Source: Vespula vulgaris (taxonomy: Eukaryota; Arthropoda; Insecta; Hymenoptera; Vespidae). From it: DNA of 64,000 nucleotides. Below are positions 11,857 through 24,531 of this stretch, one piece after another (position 1 is the first letter of the stretch; each line of letters begins with the position of its first letter). The position numbers and the translations under genes were made by a program. The stretch spans positions 4,212,501-4,276,500 of the forward strand of contig NC_066588.1 in NCBI RefSeq assembly GCF_905475345.1, given 5' to 3'. The notes beneath the pieces are model-generated. The model was not told where the DNA came from. It was given only the letters and a program-made list of their open reading frames with translations, and ran no database searches.

Positions 11857-13026
11857 TTTTTTGATTTTTTATTCTTTATTTTTTCGAGATTGGTTATGGC
11901 CTCTAAAAAAAAAAATTGCATGTTTTTTTATTTTTTATTCTGCCTCTTTTTTCCTTTTTATCTAAACCGCCAATTTCACGGGTCTTTGACTTTGATGGGA
12001 GCTAGCAATCGAAAGTCTCTTCTCTATCGTAACATTTACGATAGATAACAGTATATTATATGATCTGTCATATATATGTATGTATATATATATATATTTA
12101 TTCATTATTTAAAAAAAAAGTATTTAAAAAGTATAACCTCGATTATGTTAATTAAATAAAAAAAAGAAACGTTATCTTTTATCATTATGTTATGTTAATT
12201 ATGTTATAATTCTTTATATATAATATATATGAATTTGTTCCTTCGTATATAAATTATGTGCTTTGCGAGAAATTGTTATTTAGAAAATAATAATTGTCAT
12301 ATTAATTTTTTTAAATGTTACAAATAATTTATCATTAATTCACATTTTCATTCGGAATTTGAGTAATAAAATAAAATTTGTTATTGATAAAATTTTAAGT
12401 TCTCTATTCTGGAAACGTAAAGAAGAAAAGAAATAATAATAATAATAATAATTAAAACTATAGAAACGTAGTAGTAACGACTCCGTTTCAACGAGAATGC
12501 ACTAATTATTTAATTCTCGTATTATAAACGTTTTAACACATTTTTAATTTGGAATTTTTTCAAATGAAAATATTAACTTTCAAATCTCCAACGATGAAAG
12601 AATAATACTTTATAAATAATGCAACGTCTCTCTTTCTAATGTATGCAAATTTTCTATATATAACAATTTTTCATCCAACACATAATTCAAAAATTATTCA
12701 AGGTATACATATCTAATATATATATATATATTATTAGAAATATATACAGTGTCAATCCTCAGATATCCGAGCAAATAGCTTACGACTGATTGAAGTTCCA
12801 AGAAAGTTTAATAAGAGAAATTTTTACGGTACTAGTCAGCTGCAAGGTGTACATAAATAAATAAATAAATATATATATATATACATACTTATTTTTTTAT
12901 TTACTCGCTACCTTGTCGAGTCGATGAAGATCAATATAGTTTTATTTTTTTCTATTTATTTTTCCTTTTTTTATTATATCTTCCTCCCATTAATATTAAT
13001 TTTGAATTACCAATATTCAGTTCCGA

Positions 13027-13069
<43 letters not shown>

Positions 13070-13188
13070 TTACTTTTATCTTTTTAAATTCGTAATAAAC
13101 GAATCAAATTAAAAAATCTGATTCAATTGCAATAGGTACGTTCGAAAGCGTACATATATCTGTATACATACATATACATATATATACT

Positions 13189-13235
<47 letters not shown>

Positions 13236-16025
13236 ATAGGTACATATACAATGTTAAACGTAGAAATGGATCGAAGTATTCCCAAAGGGCAAATAAGTCA
13301 CACTCCCGTTAGCAAGGTCGCTAAATACCAACGACTAAAATTTTGTCACGAATGTATCTATTACTCGTGGTTTTAATTTTCATGATGGTGATAGTTGAAA
13401 AAAAAAAAAAAAATAAAAGAACTGCAACGCCGTATATCAAATGTACAGATTTACATATATCTATATCTACACTTGTGTCTGCGTATATGTATGCGTAAAA
13501 ACGAGAACGATTTTTCCAAGCCGTAGATAACGTTGATGGTTTTTGCAAGCTTTACCTGTCTCATTTTTCTCTCATACGTTGGAAAAGTGAAATGGAATTT
13601 AATTTTTATCAAATTTCATGTTGATATGTTCAACTGACATTTACGTTTAATATCGACGTATTATTAAAATTTTCTTCTAGTTTTCATTCGTATAATAACT
13701 TATATATGCATCTACTCATATTTTATATATATATATATATGGTGTCCCAGAAAAAATGTTACAAATCATTTTCCTAAGAAACGATTATATTAATTAAATA
13801 AAAAAAAACAAAAAAAAAGAAACATTGCCTTTTATAATTAATTATGATATATTTTTTTTCTATTCTTTTTTCCCTATTTATTTTGTTCTTTTCCCGATTA
13901 AACAATCAAACCACAATTGACAAAAATAAAGTGACAACTGGAAGCAACGATTCGTAACATTTTAAATAGACAGCCCTATATATTCATTTATCTCAAGTCT
14001 ACGAGAATGTATGGTGTCCATGGTATAAAGTTTTACGAACTGTTTTCGACGACAAGTGTAAGAAAAAGAATAGGAAAAAAAATGTAACCTCGATTGAATG
14101 AATCATATAAAAAGAATAAGAAAAAAAAAACAAATAAATAAATAAGAAAAATATAATTTTTCTTTTATCATTGAACAATCAGACCGTAATAATCATAAAG
14201 AAAAATTAAAGGAAGGATTGAATATAGGTTTATGATGCTTTAAATGGATCACCTCATATATATGCATTTATCAAGCCGATGAAAATTAGGTAATTCTGAT
14301 AAATGATAATGAAGTTTCAGTCGATCGTTAAATGAAATGATTCGAAAATGACATAATCGATTTTGTTTAAATTTTATCGATCGTTGTTGCTGCATACTAA
14401 CGCATAATACATAATATAATCCTATACATAAAAACATGAGAACGTGTACGTAATAAATTGATATAAATCATCACGAAATCGATTATATCGGTATATATAT
14501 GTATATGTGTATGTATATGTATGTCATATATATATATATATATGTACGTATAATGTATATGTGTAATAAAGAAATAATAGAAATGGATGATTTCGAACTG
14601 ACACTACATTCGACTTATTATTTTATATCATTTATGTATTAGATAATGTCGATTGAATACATTATATTATACTATTGTAAAATTTCTAAATTCTAATAAG
14701 TATAGAAAGATACTATAGTTGCTTGAAGAAACGTAAAAGTTTATACAAATTAACGAGTTTTTTTTTTTCTCTTTTTCTTAAGCATATTCATTTTCGATAG
14801 ATTATAATTGAACAAAATTTTGCTGATTCACGTAAACGATAAAATTATGTTAACTTTGTCGTTAATATTTATTAATGTTATTGTTGTTATTGTCGCTATT
14901 ATTATTATTATTATTGTTGTTGTTGTTGTTATAACTTCTTTTATTTCAACCGAGGTATTTTTTTATTTCGCATTTTTTGTCTTTTTCTTTTTTTAATACT
15001 GAAAATGGTGTCGATCAAACAATGAGATCTTCGTTAACATTTATGGTTATTATTTGTTCTCTCCGAATAAAAATCTTCTTTTTTCTTTTTAATTGTAAAT
15101 TTTTCACTCGATTACTCTTGACAAATAATTAAATTATTTATTACCTACGTAATTTTATCTCGCAAATAAAATCTCCGTTGGTATTTTTATTTATTTATTT
15201 ATTTATTTATTTTTTTATTATCATTAAAAATTTTTCACTCAAATATATAATACTCTTTAATATTAATCGCTATGATTTATTTATCCATCCAAAAATTTAC
15301 TTTTTATTTATTCCTTTCATTCTCTCTTTTTTTTTTTTTTTTTAATTATTCGTTCGTATCAACGAATTATTCTTTGCTAAAAAAATTAAATGAATAATTT
15401 GTAAGAAAATAATTTTGATCTCGAATATATAATAACAAACAAAATCGAATGTAAATACGTGATATGATTATTCAATAAATCAATGTAATTAAAATGAAGT
15501 GATTACATGAGATTAGAAAATTTTTGCCTTGTACAAATATCAATCTCAGATCCTTATCATTATTCCACATGTCAAACCAGTATATTACTTTGTTATAAAT
15601 CATCGAGAAATTTGCCAGAGAGTTTCCGAATTCACCCGCATGTTGATTGAACCATACGTAGATTATTAACGAGGGCCTCTTCTCTCTCTTTCTATCTCTC
15701 TCGTATTCAATAGTCCATTGAATCCGTTAATTAACAATCGATCAATGTACTACTATTACTGTAAGGTCGAATTTTAATTTTTCGGAAATGATCTCTTTGT
15801 ATTTATATTCTTCAAGAAATATCCTTTATTTCTCATTGTTATTATTACATCTAAAAATTTCGACAAGTTATTAAAAAAAAAATAAATAAATAAAGTAAAA
15901 GAATAAAAGAAAAGAGGGAAAAAAAAAGAAAAAGAAAAAGAGCTAGCCTCGTATGCAAATATTTTGTAAAATATTCAATTCCTCTTTCAATGCGTATCAT
16001 GCTTTAAAGTCAAAGCAATTTATAA

Positions 16026-16061
<36 letters not shown>

Positions 16062-16118
16062 TGAATGAACGAGCGAGTATGAGAGCGAAAGAGAGAGAAT
16101 GGGTGAGTATGAGTGCGT

Positions 16119-16162
<44 letters not shown>

Positions 16163-18485
16163 AAGAGAGAGAGAATGTGAATGAACGAACGAGTTGGGAA
16201 CTAGAGAAAGAGAGAGAAAGAGAGAGAGAGTGGTTGAGTATGAATGCGTGAGAGACAAAGAGAGAAAGAGAGAGAGAGAGAAAGTGAATGAACGAGCGAG
16301 TATGAGGGTGAGAGAAAGAGAGAGAGAATATGGTTGAGTATGAGTATATGAGAGACAGAAAGATAGAAAGAGAGAGAGAGAGAGAGAGAACGAACGAGTA
16401 TGAGTGCAAGAGAGAGCGAGAGAAAGAGAAAGAGAGAGAGAGAGGCCTCGACTCTATTTGCCGATCAACATAGCTTGACTATCGCTATTGAACGATATCG
16501 AACGTTCGAATTTGGTATGCGTGCTTACACCTTTGCCCCGAGAATGAAGCCGAGCGTGATCCTATAGGTTAAAGGCACGAATTTGCGTATACGTCTATTG
16601 CTTACCACTCGAGCTCGTATATTACGTGTTTCTATGAGCTCAAATCTATGATAGTACCAACGTATATTCTCATGTAAAACATGAAGAGAACAATAATCAA
16701 ATTTAATGATAACGATAACGTGATGTTAATTTTTATGACGCATTATACGGATTATAAATTATGATCTTGATGATATTATATAAAAATTTATATATATTTA
16801 TATACATATATATATATGTGTGTGTATATATATGTATGTGTAAAATATGAAATATATGTTTGTAACGAGTATATTAATATGTATACTATAATATGATATT
16901 ACTGTGTATATATACAAAAAAAAGAAAAAATAAAAAATTAAAACAATGAAATACATAATATAAATATCAATATACGTGTAAATCGTTTTTTCATGGCACA
17001 CGAGCTATAAAATATTTTTTTCCCATCGAAAAATGTTGATAATCATATTGCTAGGCCATCACCAATAACGAATCGAAAAGCCTAAAGTATTTCAGGACAC
17101 GACCTCCAACGCCATTTTTCTTCTCCATCGAATTTTTGTCGATCTTTTTTCTTTTCTTTTTCGACTTTTTTTTTATTCTTTTTTTTTTTTTTACTTTTTA
17201 TTTCTTTTTTTTTTTACGTTTTATCTCGTTCCTCGTCGAACATTCTCATTTAACGCAAACGACAATGTAGTTTTTAAAGGGAACGTGTAGTGTACTTGAG
17301 ATCGAACCAAAAGGATTTTTTCCTGGAAAGGATAGATCTACGATTTTTTTTTCCTTTTTACTTTTACATAATAAAAAGGATAAAGAGATTTAGAAAATTA
17401 CAAAATAATATACAACTCGATCTAAGTTAAAATTAAAAAATACAAGTATATAATTGAAAATTGTATGTAGAAGAGAGAGAGTAAGAGTGGGAGAAATCCA
17501 ATTTTTTTTTAAATTATATTTTATAATTCAAAGATGAATTTTAATGGAGCGGGGTAAGAATTAAAATTTGTATAAAATTAAATGTCATAATACTCTAAAT
17601 AGAATAAATAATGAAAATTTAAAATTTGTACGAAAGAAAAGAAAGTATTTTTATTTTTATACGTTTTACATTTTCATGATTCAACGTTTTACATATTACG
17701 ATGGAAAATTACATTTTTCGTGAATTTCAATTTTTTATAAATCAAAGTTGACTTATAAAATTTCAATTTCAACAAATTTTTAATAAACACTATTAAGATA
17801 TTTGATAAAACTTGAAATAATCGAATTACATATAGTATCTAATCCAGTGTTACTTCCTCTTTTTAATCAAACTTTCATTATAAATTAATCAATATAATGA
17901 CAAATTTTTATTCGTCAAAAGATCGAATAGAAAAAAGAAATTAATCGACAAACGTATATCGATAAATAACAATAATAAAAATCTTTTATCCTTTTTCCTA
18001 CTATGAAATAATTAGCTTATACGTAATCGAAAAAAATATAATTTCTTTTCTTTTTTATCAAAATTTAATTATAACATAAATTTCTGCTACAAGTCAACGT
18101 CTTATTTTATAATTATTTACCATAACAACAAAAACAATAGCAACAACAACAAAGTATTATACTTTTCGTTAATGATGCGCAAGTGTTAAAATAATTCGTA
18201 GATCGATCAATTCCAAGAAAAAATAAAAAAATAAAAAAAAATAAATAAATAAATAAATAAAAGAATAGGAAAAAAAATAATGAAAAATCGAAGTAAATAA
18301 TAGGTAAAAAATATTTTTCTAAAAATCGTAGAAAAAATTTCTAAACTCACCATATGTAACGTATGGACTTCATCTTAAGGGCGGTTGAATTTTCCTTGCA
18401 TTTATAAGCCAAAACCTGCTTGACACTGCTGACATCAACTGAAGGGAATCTCGAAGTCACGTAAGCTGAAACACATTCGTTCTAA

Positions 18486-18541
<56 letters not shown>

Positions 18542-18888
18542 ATACACGCACACACATTCTTTCTCTCTCTTTTTTTCTTTTTCTAATGTATATTCATTCC
18601 GTTTTAATTAATTGAGTACACGTACACTATTTACACACACTTCTTTTTCTTTTTTTTAACGCGTGTAAAGAACACATAGGGAAGTAATTAAAGACGTTAT
18701 TAATTAATTACATCAAGATTTAAACCATCGCGTTTCTGTTATCACATACTTAGGACACTTTAAGTATAAATATTACCGTCGCATGCTACGACAAATGGGA
18801 TTTATCGATGTGTCAGTGACCGACGCGTATCATTTTTTTTCTTTTTTATATACTTATTGTATAATGCAATAATTATTCATTATCTTCT

Positions 18889-18934
<46 letters not shown>

Positions 18935-20527
18935 CATCTATCTTTTTGTTAATTATAAATCATAATTTATATAAATTTATTTAAATTTAATTAGATAAAT
19001 TTTTGTTAATGATAATCAATAATTTATTTTCATCTAATTTCGTCACATTCATTTTTGTTTCGCACGTTTAAATAATATTAATCGACATATTTTATATATC
19101 TATATATATATATATATATTTTTATATATGCGTTTGGTATTTTGTAATTGTATAAATTAGAATATTTAAAGTTCGAATAAAATGAATCGAAATAATTAGA
19201 ATTTTTTATCCAACACGATTCTCAAATTAAAAGTAATGAAAGGCAAATAAAATCAATCAGTCTAATTAAGTTTTTTTCTGGGATAATCTCATGAGATTAA
19301 TACCATTACCTTTACCTCTATCTTTTTAATGGACAATCGATAGTTTATTCCAAGGAATTTTATAATGAACATCGTTTATTACGAAAACTTAAATAAATCG
19401 ATCGACATTGTTATTAGAATATTTTCTTTTTTATCCGTCAAACTTGATTTATAATCATAATTGTAATTTTTGATCGAACGATATTCGAAAAAAAAATTAA
19501 TCAATGCAATCACAAACTTTTATCCGACAATTCTAAAAAATAAAAAGAAAATAAAAACGAGAAGAAATAATTAACAATAATAAAAATCTTTTATCCTTTA
19601 AAATTATCTTTTCAGTCTTTAAAAATATTTTTCAATTTTTTTATTCCCGGTCTCTTTCTTTCTCTCTTTCTCTTTATCTTTCTCTATAATAAATAATCAA
19701 TAGCTCACTTCCACGAATTTCGTAATAGTCGTTCCAATATCAAAAGTTTAAATAACATTAATTAGCATAATTGCAATTTGCTTAATTACAATTTTTGATC
19801 CATCAAAGTTTCTAGAAAATTAATCGATATAATTAGAGTTTTTGATCTGACAAAGCACGAATAAAATAATTCATTAGGTATAATTTCACAATTTGATCCA
19901 ATAAATTTCAAATGAAATTAATCAGCATAACTATAATTTTAGAATCTGTCATAAGTACGTAGAAAATTAATCAACATAATTAATATTTTTTATCACTGAC
20001 AAAGCCAGAATAAAATTAATTCCGAATAATTTCAAATTTTTACCCAAAAAATGTCGAATAAATTAAATAAGTATAATTTCAAAATTATTGCTCGGCCAAA
20101 ACTTGAAACAATGTTAATTAAAATAATTACAGATTTTTTATTCGATCATTCTTAACCAGTCACAAAATTAATCAATATTAATATACGATAAATAATGATT
20201 AAAATCTTTTTTTATCGATCAAATCACGAATAAATTTAATCGTACATCGATTGATAAAATTAATCGATATAGAAAGAAATTTTTTGTCGTGAATTAATCT
20301 TGAAGAAAATTAATTAACGCCTTGATAATTATTTAAAAAGAAATTCTTTTTTAATTATTAACAACATCAGATATTAAAACAGAATTAAGATGAAAATAAT
20401 AAAATAAAATAAAAAATAGTTAACAATTATTATCCTACGTTTAATTAATCGAAAAAAGAAGTCGACAACTCGATGCGACAAAAAATGAAATCGATTCTTG
20501 ACTACGACGCATGCTTCTTGTTTTTTG

Positions 20528-20576
<49 letters not shown>

Positions 20577-21138
20577 GTATATGTATATATATATTGATGC
20601 AGCAGAACGATTGAATCGAAATGAATAAAATAATTATTGTAATTTTTTATAAACATTGTCATTGCAGGTTAATTCTTCTATTTCAATAATTTCATCGTTG
20701 AAAAGAAGTAATACACACGCACACACGCGCACATTCAATATTCTATTTTATTTTTCTACTAAAGGCTTTGAAAGACACTTTTATGTTCTTCTAAAATGAT
20801 CACTTTGTTATCGGATAATTTAGTCAAGTGAGAAAAGAGCTTTGATGGTAGAAAATGAAAAAAAAAGAAGAAAAAAAAAAACAAAGTAAAATTAAAAAAT
20901 AATAAAAACCAAAGAAAATGAATTGAAAGAGTTATAATTAAACGAGAATCGAATGATTCAAATTGAATTTGTTTATTTGATTTTAAGCATGTTAAATAAA
21001 TAACTTATTCACGTTAAAGAATATCTCTTTCATTTTCTTTTTTTTTTTTTATTCATACATATATAATCGAACATAAATAGTATTGAAATCGAAATTAATT
21101 TGCAAAAATTTATCCAAGTGTGAAATACCATCTTCTAC

Positions 21139-21209
<71 letters not shown>

Positions 21210-21511
21210 TGTATGTATGTATATCCTAAAAATAATTTATTTATACTTCATTATTTTAATAATAACTATTATATCAACTATATATAACCGTTCGTAAAAG
21301 ATATTTAACATTAAAGTTAGAAAATTAAAGATAAACTCGAAAAACGTACAATAACATTTTCTATTTGTACTCCATACGAAGGGAAAGGAGATTAAACGTT
21401 AATGTAGAACGATCGTTTTAACATCGGTTTAAAATTAAAAAAGAAATTGCCAATGTAATAACGAAAATGATAATGATAATAATAATAATAAAATAATAAA
21501 ATAATAATAAC

Positions 21512-21577
<66 letters not shown>

Positions 21578-22973
21578 GTATACGTTCGATATCGTAATAA
21601 AATTTAATATCCTTGATCATACTGTATAACGTCGACCAGACGAGATAATGAAGAACGTAACGTTAAATAATAAAACGAGAAAATCTCTATATATTTATGT
21701 GTATATATATATACACATACGTAATTATGAAAAACGATGGACCTACGTGTTGTGCTAAACGAAAAACCGGTCTATCGAAAGAGATAGATAGATAGATAAA
21801 GAGAGAGAGAAATAATTTTAACGTTCAGAGAATTTTAACGTTCAGGGAAAATAATAATTACAATGAAATGAAAAGCGATGTAAAATTGGATAGCACAGAT
21901 ACAAATTATGGTATATTGAGGAATATTAATGATGCGCATTTTTCGAATAACTCCGACCATTCGTAGAACTAAATTTCATTTTATATTTTCTTTTTTGTCT
22001 TTCCTTTTTAATATATGTAGCTATTTATAAAAGTGAGTTAAAAAAAAATTGAAAAATATTAAACGTGCCTGTTAAAGCGTCGTTTATAAATTACGTTTAT
22101 AATTACGCTATCGAAATGATTCTGTAAATAAATTAGAACTATTAGAACGATACATGTATCAAGTAAAAGATATGAAAGAATGAGAGAATATTGTAGGAAG
22201 AATTTTGTATATGATAAAATAAATTCGAAGAGAATAAATAAGATACTTACTAATAGAACGAATGTTTGATTAGGTACGGACGATAACAAGTATAATAAAA
22301 TATTTATGAAATCTAACGTATTTTTCTAATAACGACGTGACCTTCTAGACGTTATTATAGTCGTGTCTTGTATACCTAACTATTTCTAACGACGTATAAT
22401 AAATCTAAATTAGTCAAATAAATGGAAAAATTAATAAAATAAAGAAGAATTTTCTATATCTTAAAATAAAAACGAAATCTAATATATTGTTCTATCAACG
22501 ACGTGACTTTATAAATGGTGTGCTCGTATCTCGTATACATATACGTCGTAGATTTATAACGAGTCATATATTTAGCTAACTATTTCGAAGGACGCATAAT
22601 AAATCTAAATTAGTAAAATAAATGGAAAAATTAGAATTAAATGGAAAATAGTATTTCGTATATCTTCAAATAGATTCGAAGAGAATAAATAATATACGAC
22701 GAAGACGTTACTAACAGGACGAAGGTTTGATTAGAAATGAACGACTCGATCATTTTCTCCATAATAAGTACAATAAAATGTTTACGAAATCTAACGCATT
22801 GTTCTATCAACGAAGTGATCTTATAAACGGTGTACTCGTGTGTTGTATATATATACGTCGTAGATTTATGATGAGTCATACATTTATCTAACTATTTCTA
22901 AGGATATGTATAATAAAATTAAATTAATAAAATAAATTAATTTAATTAATAATCCATATACTATATAGACGTA

Positions 22974-23019
<46 letters not shown>

Positions 23020-23477
23020 GTATCATAATATATAGTGTATTATAATATACTATATGAATAATATATATGTACTATATAAAAGATAAGAAAGAATAAGATA
23101 GAGAAAGAAAATTCGATATAAAGAACTTTATAGATGTTGAAATAAATTCGAAAAGAAACAGAGAGATAAGAGTACTAACAGGACGAGCGTTCGATTAGGA
23201 ATGAACGGCTCGATGATTTCCTCAATAACAAATATAATACAATGTTTAAGATATCTAACGTATTATTGTTTTAACGTGACCTTATTCATCGTGTACTCGT
23301 GTCTCGTATACACATACGTCGTAAATATTTAATGACTCATACATTTACCTGATAAATTCTAAAGAAGATATGACGTATATATAATAAATTTAAATTAGTA
23401 AAATAAATCAATTTCATTAATAAATCATACATTATATAAATAAATATAAATAAAATATACAATACAATAAAATACAT

Positions 23478-23516
<39 letters not shown>

Positions 23517-23537
23517 CTATTGATAATATAATATTGT

Positions 23538-23575
<38 letters not shown>

Positions 23576-24117
23576 CATAGAAAAACATATATAAAATAAA
23601 TTATATAAATGAATAAAAAAGAATATTATTATTTTTTAATAAATAACATTATTAATTTTTACCTATTTGCTAATTATTAAATATACAGAACAAACGATTG
23701 GATCATAACAATAATCGTAATTAATCACGAATTTATCATAATATCTAACGAGAAACATTAATACCTACGTATGTCGATGAAACGACGCTTTCAAATGACC
23801 CGTTCGTCTATTATAGCGTAAAGTTTATTACTACGTAGGATAGAAATCGGTAAATAAGGATAATTAGCAAATAAAAAAAAATAGAAGAAAATAAAATGTT
23901 TACATCGTTTCCTCCGTACGATTTTGTTAGGAGATAGGGATTCTGCAATCGTCTGCTAGGATAAAATCGATATAACTCGTTTTCTCTTCGAACAATCGAC
24001 GTGTTTTCACATGAACGTTAGAGAGTTAATCGTAGATGGAGTAATCTTGTTGACGAAAGTACCTATACACGATCGAGTGCTTAATGAAAACGTGATGTAA
24101 ACGTAAAATGGTTGTAA

Positions 24118-24166
<49 letters not shown>

Positions 24167-24290
24167 ACACACATAAACACAGACATACTTTGTTTTTCTC
24201 ATCCTATAATCATACATACATACATACATACGTACGTACGTACGTACATACATATATACATACATATATATACATACATACATACATACA

Positions 24291-24324
<34 letters not shown>

Positions 24325-24474
24325 CATACATACATAGTAGATACACACATACATACGCACGTACATACGTATATACATACATACACATAACCATCGAGTA
24401 CTTAATGAAAGCGAAGTGTAAACATAAAATGGCTGCAAAGAGAGTGTGCGCAAAAGAGAGAGAGAAGGATAGAG

Positions 24475-24531
<57 letters not shown>

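Larger units (their letters stand above)
11750..18350 (-). other. BEN-isoform intron 8' (proposed)
   Basis: GTGAGT...TTACAG, 6.6 kb. Holds the ~250-bp repeats at 13.7-14.3 kb, TA arrays (13194-13232), a TAA array (13030-13067), the GA higher-order array at 16.0-16.4 kb, and a unique CpG-bearing island at 16450-16680. That island has a weak minus donor GTG|GTAAGC near 16610. A minus frame free of stops at about 15480-15680 looks protein-like but lacks splice signals. Confidence 0.5.
17790..20340. repeat. Ancient degenerate minisatellite, ~50-60-bp unit
   Basis: A recurring phrase of the type AAATTAATCRACATAATTA, then ATTTTTTATCNGNCAAA, then CGAATAA appears many times between about 19140 and 20340. 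It is clear at 19180, 19480, 19810, 19910, 19965, 20150 and 20230, with similar text at 17800-18000. Individual copies share perhaps half to two-thirds of positions by eye. The BEN exon 8' (18465-18351) lies within this span but is not part of the repeat. Confidence 0.5.

Noticed and set aside
22190..23420. CRISPR-like spacing of repeats
   Set aside because: Copies are diverged, unequal in length and eukaryotic in setting; not a CRISPR array.
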